64,000 nt of DNA from the NCBI GenBank assembly GCA_034086705.1, contig JAXDZV010000032.1:3223-67222 (forward strand), read 5' to 3'. The DNA is from UMGS1225 sp034086705. GTDB taxonomy: Bacteria > Bacillota > Clostridia > Oscillospirales > CAG-272. A program made the position numbers and the translations under genes. The notes beneath the pieces are model-generated. The model saw only the letters and a list, made by a program, of their open reading frames with translations, was not told the origin of the DNA and did not search any database. Within the stretch, counting starts at the first letter, position 1, and the number at the start of each line of letters is the position of its first letter. This document shows, in pieces, positions 50,789 through 59,268 of the stretch.

Positions 50789-51964
50789 ATGACACAAAGA
50801 GTTCAAATTCCGCGTTCGGAGTTTCAGCAGAGAGTGCAGCGCGCCGCGGCACTGCTACGTGAGAGAAATCTGGACGTGCTTGTCGTAAACGGGTCTGAGG
50901 CGGATTATGCCAATACACGGTATTTTTCAAACTTTTGGCCGGTATTCGAGCGCTGCGGTGTTGCAATTTCCGCCGCCGGTGACTGTGCAATCATGGTCGG
51001 TCCGGAGTCTCAGATTTTCGCCGCCGATTTCGGCGTAATCGAAAAGGTATATGTTCTGTATGAGTACCGCGAAAGCGCAAATCCCGCATATCCCGAACTG
51101 AGAGTACAAAAATACAACGATGTCTTCGCAGGCATCGGCGTACACGGCAAAAAGCTACGCATCGGTGTTGCCGCATGGCTTGATACCAACGTGGTCATGA
51201 TGGAAGGTCTGCGCGATGCTTATCCGGAAGCGGAAATCGTTCGTGCAGACGACATCATGGTACAACTGCGCATGGTAAAAAGTGATAATGAAATTGCCTG
51301 CCTGCGCGAAGCCGCCCGTATCACACAAATTGCAACCGACGAGGTTATCCGGCACATTCGCCCGGGCGTAACAGAGCTTTCCCTGGTCGGCATCGCACAG
51401 AAAACCATATATGAAAACGGTGCAGAATACGAAGGGTTGCCGATGTACTGCTTCTCTGAGCGAAGCACCAAACATGCGATCTCCCGCTCTTCCTACCGTG
51501 AGATTCAAAAAGGGGATATCGTACAGCTCAATCTCTCTGCAAAAGTTTGCGGCTATTCGCCTTCCATCGGTATTCCCGTTTGCTGCGGCAAACTCAGCCC
51601 GGAAAAGCGCGAATTGGTTGAGTTCGGCCTGCAGGCACATCTGTGGACAGAGCGGTATCTGCGCGCCGGTATCGTTGCGGCCGACGTTGCAAAAGACTTT
51701 ATAAAATTCTTCCGGGAAAACGGCAAAGAAAAGAATTATTTTTACGGCCCCTGCCACGGCCTTGGCCTGATCGAAGTGGAATCTCCGTGGATGGAAACCG
51801 TCTCCGAATACAAACTGCAGAAAAACATGACTTTCCAAATCGACACCTTCGTCATGGGCGATACCTTCGGGCTTCGCTGGGAGAAGCCTATCGCCATCAC
51901 CGAAAACGGCTGTACGATGCTCTGTGAGCGGCAACTCGGCCAAATCTATGAAATCGACTGCTGA
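50789..51964 (+). CDS. M24 peptidase-family protein lacking most metal ligands (creatinase-like)
   Basis: A 391-residue protein with an N-terminal creatinase/prolidase domain (RNLDVLVVNGSEADYANTRY) and a C-terminal pita-bread domain (VKSDNEIACLREAARIT, TELSLVGIAQKTIYENGAEY). At the metal site the usual Asp of the lvDlGa strand is Asn (QLNLSA), the Asp of sDiTR is Ser (SPSIG), and the Glu of the tiEPG strand is Asp (FQIDTF). The catalytic His is kept (PCHGLGL), as is the last Glu (ITENG). It is therefore probably not a metallopeptidase. A metal-free hydrolase such as creatinase is one possibility. It leads a four-gene operon. Confidence 0.86.
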   Translation: MTQRVQIPRSEFQQRVQRAAALLRERNLDVLVVNGSEADYANTRYFSNFWPVFERCGVAISAAGDCAIMVGPESQIFAADFGVIEKVYVLYEYRESANPAYPELRVQKYNDVFAGIGVHGKKLRIGVAAWLDTNVVMMEGLRDAYPEAEIVRADDIMVQLRMVKSDNEIACLREAARITQIATDEVIRHIRPGVTELSLVGIAQKTIYENGAEYEGLPMYCFSERSTKHAISRSSYREIQKGDIVQLNLSAKVCGYSPSIGIPVCCGKLSPEKRELVEFGLQAHLWTERYLRAGIVAADVAKDFIKFFRENGKEKNYFYGPCHGLGLIEVESPWMETVSEYKLQKNMTFQIDTFVMGDTFGLRWEKPIAITENGCTMLCERQLGQIYEIDC

Positions 51965-51972
51965 GGTGCACC

Positions 51973-52344
51973 ATGGTCAATGCAAACGGAAAAACAACCT
52001 GGGTGTTTCCGGATTTGGAAATGCCCCCTGCGGGGCATTCTCCGCTGTTCGGCCATGAAAGCATCATCGTGCTCAACATGAACGACTCACCGGCACAACT
52101 ACGCATGACGTTGTATTTTGCCGACCGTGACCCCATTCGCGCTTTGCCCTGTACCGTGCAGCCGAATCGGGTGCGCTGCCTGCGTACGTATAATCCTGAT
52201 GATTTTGGCGGTGTAGAAATTCCACGCGAGGTACAATATGCGCTGCGCATTGACAGTGACTTACCCATTGTTGTGCAATACGGCAGACTGGATACCCGTC
52301 AGCCGAATATGGCATTTTACACGGTTATGGGCTTTTCAAATTGA
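51973..52344 (+). CDS. ASRT family (sensory rhodopsin transducer-like) protein
   Basis: A 123-residue beta-rich protein with the family blocks SPLFGHESIIVLNMND, YFADRDPIRALP, NRVRCLRT and LPIVVQYGRLDTRQP. The name comes from the Anabaena sensory rhodopsin transducer, but no rhodopsin gene is near, and in Firmicutes the family occurs with sugar or amide metabolism genes. It may bind a small ligand or DNA. It has GAGGTG before its ATG, 8 bp after the M24 stop. Confidence 0.83.
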   Translation: MVNANGKTTWVFPDLEMPPAGHSPLFGHESIIVLNMNDSPAQLRMTLYFADRDPIRALPCTVQPNRVRCLRTYNPDDFGGVEIPREVQYALRIDSDLPIVVQYGRLDTRQPNMAFYTVMGFSN

Positions 52345-52387
52345 GCTTGTCCTCAGACCACTCTATTAAGAAACGAAGGTTACAAAA

Positions 52388-53281
52388 ATGCTGGATCTAA
52401 ACAAAGTATATGTTATTATCGGTGTAGATACCGAAACAGACGTTGGCAGTTTTACTCCCTTTTATGAAGGGGTAAAGCACGGCGTTCCCAAGCTGCTGCA
52501 AATGTTTGCGGACAACGATGTGCGCGGCACCTTCTTCTTTACCGGAGAAGCAGCGCACAAAAACCCGGATATCGCACGTATGGTCGCTGCCAGCACAAGT
52601 GAGGTCGGCTGCCATTCTCTGTATCATGAAACCATCGGAGACGAGCTTTTTCCGCTGCCTGATTTAAAACCGCTGCTGCCGCATGAAGTATTTCCGCGGC
52701 TGGAGCTGGCAACCAAATGGGTAGAGCAAGCGGCAGGCGTGCATCCCACATCCTTCCGTTGCCCGCGTCTTTGGGGCTCTACCGCGGTTTGCCGTGCGCT
52801 GGAGGAACTTGGCTATCTATGTGACTGTACTTATCCAATGTATTTCTATCGTGATAAATATGCCCCCTATCACCCCAGTGCAGACGACTGGACGCGCGCG
52901 GGTGACATGAAACTCGTTGAGATTCCGAATTTTGCAGACATGATCATGCAATCTACTGATCCCGGGCTTGAGCGGGACCGAGATCAATGGCCGCTGTTCC
53001 GCACGGCAGGCGCCGGCGTAATGATGGAAAAAATCCGCGGCTTTGTGGATTTTGTACATGCAAAACAACTCCCCGCCGTAGTTTGCCTTTACATTCATCC
53101 CTGGGAGTTTATTCCCTGCGAAAAAACCTACCATTTCGGGGAAGCATCCGTCACCCCGGACGCTTTCATCACGGAAAACTGCGGCGAGGTCGCCTGCAGA
53201 GAAATGGATACACTCATCCGCTCACTCAAGGCCTACGGTGCTACCTTTGTCACCGCCGGCGAGCTGGCGCAGATGGTTTGA
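52388..53281 (+). CDS. Polysaccharide deacetylase-family (NodB-fold) hydrolase
   Basis: A 297-residue NodB-type protein. The metal motif begins IIGVDTETDVGSF (catalytic Asp), with GTFFFTGEAA and VGCHSLYHET supplying the His pair, SFRCPRLWG and VVCLYIHPWEF with a late His. There is no signal peptide, so it acts inside the cell, like the PuuE-type allantoinases rather than wall deacetylases. Flanking genes (M24, PRTase) make a small nitrogenous substrate plausible, but this is inference. Confidence 0.87.
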   Translation: MLDLNKVYVIIGVDTETDVGSFTPFYEGVKHGVPKLLQMFADNDVRGTFFFTGEAAHKNPDIARMVAASTSEVGCHSLYHETIGDELFPLPDLKPLLPHEVFPRLELATKWVEQAAGVHPTSFRCPRLWGSTAVCRALEELGYLCDCTYPMYFYRDKYAPYHPSADDWTRAGDMKLVEIPNFADMIMQSTDPGLERDRDQWPLFRTAGAGVMMEKIRGFVDFVHAKQLPAVVCLYIHPWEFIPCEKTYHFGEASVTPDAFITENCGEVACREMDTLIRSLKAYGATFVTAGELAQMV

Positions 53282-53295
53282 GGAGGCGCATACAC

Positions 53296-53850
53296 ATGCA
53301 AACGTATCAGATCACCGTGGCCGGTTGCCGCCGCGATTTGCCGCTGTGCCCGGTTAATGATTCGCTCAGTATTGCCGCTTTTGTAATTTTCGGTGACGTG
53401 GAGTTGACCTGTGCCTGCGCGCATGCTCTGTTAGAAAAGGTTCCCCCGCACGACATTATGATCACCGCGGAATCCAAGGGGATCCCGCTGGTTTATGAGA
53501 TGGCCCGACAGGAAAATGCTGCACACTATCTCATCGCACGCAAAGCTCCCAAGCTCTACATGCGGGACATCCTGCAAGTAGACGTGCGCTCCATCACAAC
53601 TGCAGCACCACAGACTCTCTATTTGGACGGCGCAGATGCTGCACTGCTGTGCGGCAGGCGTGTTTTAATTGTAGATGATGTCATTTCTACGGGAGAAAGC
53701 CTGCACGCATTGGAAAAACTGGTTCTCACCGCCGGCGGAAATATCGTTGGCAAAGCCGCTATTTTAGCGGAGGGAGAGGCAACAGAGCGGAAGGACATTG
53801 TTTACCTTGCCCCACTGCCCCTGTTCAATCCGGACGGAACCGAAAAATAA
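53296..53850 (+). CDS. Adenine phosphoribosyltransferase-like protein
   Basis: A 184-residue type I phosphoribosyltransferase. The PRPP loop is RRVLIVDDVISTGESLHAL, with a KGIPLVYEMAR block and the NLLIARK-like AHYLIARKAPKLY before it, as in Apt/Xpt proteins. ATG 53296 follows AGGAGG closely. The base accepted cannot be read from the sequence. It ends the M24-ASRT-deacetylase-PRTase operon. Confidence 0.85.
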   Translation: MQTYQITVAGCRRDLPLCPVNDSLSIAAFVIFGDVELTCACAHALLEKVPPHDIMITAESKGIPLVYEMARQENAAHYLIARKAPKLYMRDILQVDVRSITTAAPQTLYLDGADAALLCGRRVLIVDDVISTGESLHALEKLVLTAGGNIVGKAAILAEGEATERKDIVYLAPLPLFNPDGTEK

Positions 53851-53886
53851 TGTCTGTTCTATTCTGAACGGAAAGGATTTGCCCTC

Positions 53887-55281
53887 ATGAAATTATCTTT
53901 ACGGTATCTTTGTCTGCTGCTCGCCGTATTGCTCCCTTGTACGTTGCTGCTTGCCTGCAGCTCCCGTACGGAGAATCCCCCTGCCGGGGCGGATACACAA
54001 CCAGTAGATTATACGGAAAACGTAATGGTAAGTCAAAATTATCATCTGAGCCTTGGAATGGCCTACTATTACTTTGACTCCTACTATCAAAGCCTACAAA
54101 AATATTACGGCAGCTATTTTCAAAGCATTACCGGAATTGACCCCGCCAAATCTTTGCGATCACAGACGATGGAAGATGGGAGCACAGCCTTTGAGTATCT
54201 GCTGCAGGGGCTCATCTGGCCGAATTTGTTGGAACTGCTCTGTCTAAACGAAGCAGCGCAAGCTGCGGACTTTATACTGAGCGAAGATCAGCAAGCCGCC
54301 GTTCGACGGGAAGCGGAGGCCGTGGATCTTTCCGGTAAAGATTGGATCGACACAGAATCGCTGGTGTATTTCAACGCTCTGACAACGCGCGCCGGATTAT
54401 ATCAAGAACATTTGCAAAACAGCTACGTTTATACCGATGCGGATTTTGACGCCTACGCTGCTGACCAGGGTACTGCGCTGCAAACGGCAGAATATCTGTA
54501 CTACACGATACAGACCTCGGATTTGTCAGACGAGCAAAAAAGCGCGCTGACCGAACAGCTGGACACACTCAAAACGCTGCACAACTGCGATGCCTTTACA
54601 AAATCGTTTACAGATATTTTGCAACAACTCTATCCCATTCTGACAGCAGAAAGTATTTCAGCAGCCCTGGAAAAGAGCCGCACCTTGACAACGGACAGCA
54701 ACTCTGTTACCCTGCTGAACACATGGAGCAAGAGCGCCGACCTTGCTCCGGGGGATGTTACTTATTATACAAACGATGCCGGTACGGCAATCACCGTGGC
54801 CTGCTTGCTGCGCGCTCCGTTTTATGACGAGCAGCCGACCGCTACAGTGCGCCACATTCTGGCACGAACGGAAACAGCAGGATCCGCACAGGCCGCGCAT
54901 ACCACGGCGCAAGCCTGGTATGACAGTTGGTGTGCGACAGACCGTACAGAAGCCTCTTTTATCGCATTTGCCGAGAAAAACAGCGAAGACCCCGGCTCAG
55001 TGGCCGCCGGTGGCCTGTACGAAAATATCGCGCCCGGACAAACTGTCGATGCGTTTGACAGCTGGTGCTTTGCGCCAAATCGCTCTCCGGGAGACAGCGG
55101 CCTTGTTGATACGGAATACGGTACGCATGTGATGTATTACTGTCACCAGGGGCTGCCACGCTGGAAAGCAACCGCGCTGACACAAATGCGCAAGCGTGAC
55201 TTTTCTGCAGAGCTGACTACATTTATCGAGCGTTTCACCGTGAAAGAAAATGAAACGCTGCTGCAAAATATCGAGCTTTGA
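53887..55281 (+). CDS. Lipoprotein with parvulin-type peptidyl-prolyl isomerase domain (PrsA/SurA-like)
   Basis: A 464-residue secreted chaperone. The signal peptide RYLCLLLAVLLPCTLLLAC ends in an LLAC lipobox (Cys about residue 24). A long helical SurA-N-like region follows. The parvulin domain near residues 320-430 has ATVRHILARTE, FAEKNSEDPGS, GGLYENIAPGQ and EYGTHVMYY. It probably folds exported proteins on the outer face of the membrane. It is followed by a strong terminator. Confidence 0.9.
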   Translation: MKLSLRYLCLLLAVLLPCTLLLACSSRTENPPAGADTQPVDYTENVMVSQNYHLSLGMAYYYFDSYYQSLQKYYGSYFQSITGIDPAKSLRSQTMEDGSTAFEYLLQGLIWPNLLELLCLNEAAQAADFILSEDQQAAVRREAEAVDLSGKDWIDTESLVYFNALTTRAGLYQEHLQNSYVYTDADFDAYAADQGTALQTAEYLYYTIQTSDLSDEQKSALTEQLDTLKTLHNCDAFTKSFTDILQQLYPILTAESISAALEKSRTLTTDSNSVTLLNTWSKSADLAPGDVTYYTNDAGTAITVACLLRAPFYDEQPTATVRHILARTETAGSAQAAHTTAQAWYDSWCATDRTEASFIAFAEKNSEDPGSVAAGGLYENIAPGQTVDAFDSWCFAPNRSPGDSGLVDTEYGTHVMYYCHQGLPRWKATALTQMRKRDFSAELTTFIERFTVKENETLLQNIEL

Positions 55282-55297
55282 GCATATTTTTTTCTAT

Positions 55298-55336
55298 GCA
55301 TCGCCGGCGGTTTCTTCCGGCGGTGCTGCTTTTTTT
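55298..55336 (+). terminator. Terminator after the parvulin lipoprotein gene
   Basis: A 10-bp stem (55298-55307 with 55317-55326, one G-U) with a 9-nt loop and a run of seven T (55330-55336). Confidence 0.88.
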
Positions 55337-55490
55337 GAAGACTGCAGCATCAAAAACACACGCATTTTTTTCGCCGTTTTTCAGCTAATACACTCTGTGA
55401 AATTTGCTAACAATTCTTTTTGGGCTACTCTACAGATTAAGCAACTATTCACAAAATTTATAAAAATACAGAAAAAGCCTTTCCAAAACC

Positions 55491-55519
55491 TTGACAAATC
55501 AAGAAACTATGCGTATAAT
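55491..55519 (+). promoter_or_regulatory. Consensus promoter of the structured leader and Liv-type ABC operon
   Basis: A perfect TTGACA (55491-55496) and a perfect TATAAT (55514-55519) with the ideal 17-bp spacer. It is 400 bases before the livK-like start, with no second promoter seen after the last terminator hairpin. Confidence 0.9.
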
Positions 55520-55525
55520 AATTGA

Positions 55526-55921
55526 AAATTTAGTAAGCACGGGAGCATAATTCGATGAACGCAGCAACGCGAAAAATGGATGCCGAAAAAACCGGTGCGC
55601 AAGCAACGGCGTCTTTTTGCTGCGCCGATTCTGCCAACTGTGCCGTTTCCGGGAGCGTCGCTGTCCTCGCGATGCTCCCGTTTTCTGTTTTAAACGTCTG
55701 CGCGGCGGTTCGACTGCCGGAGTCGATTGGAATTTTCCGCATCGGAATACCTGCCGACCATACCGCAAACGGAAGCGAAACGGAACGGATAGCCGCAGCT
55801 TGAGGCTGCGATGCTGTCCAAGGTCCCGCCGCTTTCGGCGGGACCTTGTTTTTGTATCTGACCGGCCAGCGGCTTTCGCCCCGACCGATAAGATAAATTT
55901 ATCAATTAAGGAGTAACCGAT
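55526..55921 (+). promoter_or_regulatory. Highly structured leader RNA of unknown class upstream of the Liv-type ABC operon
   Basis: About 395 nt of leader. It has an 8-bp stem CGCAGCAA/TTGCTGCG (55560-55567, 55617-55624) enclosing GATGCCG/CGGCGTC (55579-55585, 55607-55613). An 11-bp hairpin (55651-55661, 55669-55679) is followed by a T-rich tract. Small hairpins lie near 55711-55725 and 55793-55810. A perfect 13-bp terminator (55819-55831, 55836-55848) has five T. No T-box, SAM, TPP, lysine, cobalamin, glycine or ykkC signature was found. A short in-frame ORF at 55555 has a GGGAG site and could be a leader peptide. The gene that follows has its own AAGGAG. Confidence 0.7.
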
Positions 55922-57064
55922 ATGAAAACCTCTACGAAATTGGTTGCCGCTTTTCTGGCGGTATTGATGAGTGCATGTCTGTTTACCGCTTGTGCAAAAA
56001 CAGACCAAGAAAATCCAGACGCCGACAAGGCTGCCTCTTTCTTCCTGGGGGCAACCGGTCCGCTGACCGGTGATGCTTCTTCTTACGGGATTTCCGTTAA
56101 GAACGGCGCACAGCTTGCTGTACAAGAAATCAACGCAGCAGGCGGTATTAACGGTATTCAGATTTTCTTTGATATGAAAGACGACAAGGCAACAGCAGAA
56201 GATGCCGCAACCGGCTATGACGCTTTGATGGATGCCGGCATGCAAATCTCCCTCGGCAGTGTAACCTCCGGTTCATGTGAATCTTTTGCCTCTAAGAGTG
56301 AAGCAGACAATCTGTTCTTTATCACGCCTTCTGCTTCCGCTGCGTCCGTCATTGCAGACCGCGCCAACGCTTTCCGTGTCTGCTTTGGAGACCCGGACCA
56401 GGGTACGCTCGCCGCAAAGGAAATTGCCAAGAGCTATACCAAGATCGGTGCAATTTATGACAACAGTGACCCGTATTCCAAAGGAATTTACGAAGCGTTT
56501 GACGCTGAGATGAAGAATCTCGACAAGACCTATACCGTACAGACTTTTGACCAGGAAACCAAAAAAGACTTTTCCACACAGGTAGAAGCTCTGAAGGATT
56601 GTGATGTTATTTTTCTGCCAATCTACTACACCGAGGCCGGTTTGATCGCAAAAACCTGCTCTGCGAAAGGCTGTGCAGCGCTTTTGTACGGATGCGACGG
56701 TCTGGACGGCGTGGTTGACATGATTGATGATACCGTCACCAATACCATCAAATATATCACACCTTTTGACGTGAACAGTACCGACGAAAAAGTCAGCTCT
56801 TTTGTGGCCGCTTATAAAAAAGCTTACAACGCAACGCCTGACCAATTTGCAGCAGACGCCTATGATGCCGTTTATGCCATCGCGCAAGCTATGACAACTG
56901 CAAATGTCACAGATGCGAATATTTCCGCAAGGGATCTGTGCGAAAAAGTTAAGGCTGCCATCACAGCAGATTCCTTTAAGCTCGCCGGCGTCACCGGCAC
57001 TATGACCTGGGACGCTTCCGGCGCCTGCAACAAGGAGCCGCAGATCGTCCAGATCAGCAAATAA
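55922..57064 (+). CDS. ABC transporter substrate-binding lipoprotein (LivK type)
   Basis: A 380-residue solute-binding protein. The signal peptide ends FLAVLMSACLFTACAK, with a TAC lipobox. The periplasmic-binding type I fold follows: LGATGPLTGDASSYGISVKNGA, INAAGGINGIQI, IGAIYDNSDPYSKGIYEAF, and DVIFLPIYYTEAG. These segments match branched-chain amino acid binding proteins, but the family also binds amides, urea and aromatic acids. It is the first gene of a full Liv operon. Confidence 0.92.
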   Translation: MKTSTKLVAAFLAVLMSACLFTACAKTDQENPDADKAASFFLGATGPLTGDASSYGISVKNGAQLAVQEINAAGGINGIQIFFDMKDDKATAEDAATGYDALMDAGMQISLGSVTSGSCESFASKSEADNLFFITPSASAASVIADRANAFRVCFGDPDQGTLAAKEIAKSYTKIGAIYDNSDPYSKGIYEAFDAEMKNLDKTYTVQTFDQETKKDFSTQVEALKDCDVIFLPIYYTEAGLIAKTCSAKGCAALLYGCDGLDGVVDMIDDTVTNTIKYITPFDVNSTDEKVSSFVAAYKKAYNATPDQFAADAYDAVYAIAQAMTTANVTDANISARDLCEKVKAAITADSFKLAGVTGTMTWDASGACNKEPQIVQISK

Positions 57065-57077
57065 GATAAGAACACAG

Positions 57078-57129
57078 ACGGTTTGTGGGTGCCGGCACGG
57101 GACATTTCCGCGCCGGCTGCAGCCGTTTT
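57078..57129 (+). other. Intercistronic hairpin between livK-like and livH-like genes
   Basis: GCCGGC (57091-57096) pairs with GCCGGC (57112-57117), with outer ACGG/CCGT pairing and a T-rich tract after it. Such elements often let the binding-protein message outnumber the permease message. The rest of the 179-bp gap holds no gene. Confidence 0.45.
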
Positions 57130-57243
57130 GTGCCGTTTTCCGGGCCGCGGCGCCGCTGCTCCGCGCCTTTGCTGTTTTTTGTAGACAGCTCCCTGCAGGC
57201 AGCGCTCCGCACGCCGCAGCTACCGAAGAAAGGACCTTGAAAG

Positions 57244-58107
57244 ATGAGTATTATATTGGACGGGTTAAGCCTCGGCGCCATATACGCGCTGATCGCGCTC
57301 GGCTATACCATGGTATACGGCATCGCAAAGCTGCTGAACTTTGCACATGGCGATATCATCATGGTCGGCGCTTACGCGATTCTTTGCACGCTGAATTTGT
57401 GCGGCAATGTATATGCCGCCTTTGCCGTCGCCGTTGTTTTATGCACCGCAGCCGGCATCCTGGTTGAAAAGTTTGCCTATAAGCCGCTGCGTGGTGCCTC
57501 ACCGCTGGCCGTACTGATCACCGCCATCGGCGTCAGCTTTTTGCTGCAAAGCCTTGCCCAGCTCCTTTTCGGTGCAAAATCCCGCCCGGTCTCTCTGCCT
57601 TCCTTCGGCAGCTTTTCCGTCGGCGGCATCGTTATCAATTTTTCCACGATTATCACCCTGGCAGTCGGTGCGGCTATTATGGCAGCTCTGACGCTGTTCG
57701 TTAAAAAAACACGCATCGGTAGAGCTATGCAAGCCGTTTCCGAAGACCGCGGTGCGGCACAGCTGATGGGTATTAACGTGAATGCAATCATTTCCATTAC
57801 CTTTGCCATTGGCTCTGCTCTCGCTGCATTTGCCGGCCTGTTTTACCTGATGCAGATTCCATCCGTTAGTCCGACGCTGGGTTCCATGCCCGGGATTAAA
57901 GCATTTACCGCCGCCGTTATCGGTGGCATTGGCTCCATTCCCGGCGCCATGCTCGGCGGTGTCATGTTAGGCGTCATTGAGAAGCTCTGTCAGAGCATTC
58001 CGCTGATCAGCCCGTATACTACAGCTATCGAATTTGCCGTGCTGATTTTGATTTTGCTGGTACGTCCGGTGGGTCTTCTCGGCAAGAAAAAGAGAGAGAA
58101 GGTGTAA
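57244..58107 (+). CDS. Branched-chain amino acid-type ABC transporter permease (LivH type)
   Basis: A 287-residue membrane protein with about eight hydrophobic helices. The start IILDGLSLGAIYALIALGYTMVYG and LLNFAHGDIIMVGAYA are diagnostic of LivH; RAMQAVSEDRGAAQLMGINVN is the EAA-type loop that docks with the ATPases. It ends with a basic tail and is 5 bp before the livM-like gene. Confidence 0.93.
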   Translation: MSIILDGLSLGAIYALIALGYTMVYGIAKLLNFAHGDIIMVGAYAILCTLNLCGNVYAAFAVAVVLCTAAGILVEKFAYKPLRGASPLAVLITAIGVSFLLQSLAQLLFGAKSRPVSLPSFGSFSVGGIVINFSTIITLAVGAAIMAALTLFVKKTRIGRAMQAVSEDRGAAQLMGINVNAIISITFAIGSALAAFAGLFYLMQIPSVSPTLGSMPGIKAFTAAVIGGIGSIPGAMLGGVMLGVIEKLCQSIPLISPYTTAIEFAVLILILLVRPVGLLGKKKREKV

Positions 58108-58112
58108 GGACG

Positions 58113-59267
58113 ATGACGATGCGGAAAAAAAGCAACATTAAATTCAAGTATTTCGTCAATTATCTGCTTGTTGCCCTTGCGCTGATTATCTGTATTGTGC
58201 TTGGGCAAAACGGCATGCTCAGCCGCAGCGCGATGACCCTGCTGCCGCGTATCGCATACAGCATTATCCTTGCGGTTTCTCTGAATTTGGTCGTCGGTTT
58301 TCTCGGCGAACTAAGCTTAGGACATGCTGGCTTTATGTGCGTGGGTGCCTACATTGGCTGTTATTTTGCAAATTATCTGCACACCGTGCTGCAAAGTAAT
58401 CTGTTGATTCTGGTGCTGTCGATGCTTTGCGGGGGCCTTGTGGCCGCTCTGTTCGGCTTTATCATTGGTTTGCCGGCTCTACGTCTCAAAGGAGATTATC
58501 TCGCAATCGTTACATTGGCGTTTGGTGAAATTGTCCGTAACGTCTTTAAAAACCTTCCCTTCTTCGGGGGCGCCATGGGCTTGAAGACAACCAAATATCC
58601 GTCTTCCTCTTTATATATCGTCGCCTTCTCGGTTGTGCTGGTGGTTCTTTTCCTGATTCAAAATCTGATTCGTTCCAAACACGGGCGTGCTATCACCGCC
58701 ATCAGAGACAATGAAATTGCCGCGCGCGCCATGGGAATCAACGTCACATATTACAAAATCGCCGTGTTTGTGCTCGCTGCTTTTTTTGCGGGACTTGCCG
58801 GCGTTCTGTACGGACATTTAAATACCCCTATTTTGTATACCTTCTTTTCTTACAATTACTCCATAGAAATTCTGGTCATGGTAGTTTTGGGCGGCATGGG
58901 CTCTGTGACCGGCTCCATCGTCGCAGCTACCCTAATCACCTACGTCAACTTTTTGCTGCAAAGTAAGCTTTCCGGGGATCTTGCCGCAATTCGCCTTTTG
59001 GTCTATGCGCTGATTCTGATTGTTGCCGTATTGTATAACAACGCCCCAGCGCTGCGTCCGCTGCGGGAAAAGCTGAATCTAAAACGGCTGGGAGCAAAGC
59101 TCTTTTCCCGCCGCACCCGTCCGGAGACTGTGCGCGATGACGACGCAGCGTGGGATCGCATCGATACCAAAATCAAAATGGACGAGCTGCTGAGCGTAGA
59201 GCTACGGGCAGACCCGCAAGAACCGGACAAACCGGATAAAACGCAACAGGAAAAGGAGACAACGTGA
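58113..59267 (+). CDS. Branched-chain amino acid-type ABC transporter permease (LivM type)
   Basis: A 384-residue membrane protein. The LivM pattern is NLVVGFLGELSLGHAGFM, GLPALRLKGDYLAIVTLAFGEI and the coupling loop AITAIRDNEIAARAMGINV. Beyond the last helix it carries an unusual hydrophilic, charged C-terminal extension of about 70 residues (including KMDELLSVELRADPQEPDKP), longer than in typical LivM. It ends 1 bp before the ATPase gene. Confidence 0.92.
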   Translation: MTMRKKSNIKFKYFVNYLLVALALIICIVLGQNGMLSRSAMTLLPRIAYSIILAVSLNLVVGFLGELSLGHAGFMCVGAYIGCYFANYLHTVLQSNLLILVLSMLCGGLVAALFGFIIGLPALRLKGDYLAIVTLAFGEIVRNVFKNLPFFGGAMGLKTTKYPSSSLYIVAFSVVLVVLFLIQNLIRSKHGRAITAIRDNEIAARAMGINVTYYKIAVFVLAAFFAGLAGVLYGHLNTPILYTFFSYNYSIEILVMVVLGGMGSVTGSIVAATLITYVNFLLQSKLSGDLAAIRLLVYALILIVAVLYNNAPALRPLREKLNLKRLGAKLFSRRTRPETVRDDDAAWDRIDTKIKMDELLSVELRADPQEPDKPDKTQQEKETT

Positions 59268-59268
59268 T

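Noticed and set aside
55701..55725. GGTTCGACTGCC segment resembling a tRNA or tmRNA T-loop
   Set aside because: No acceptor stem, CCA or anticodon arm can be built around it, and the leader start lacks the tmRNA 5' sequence.
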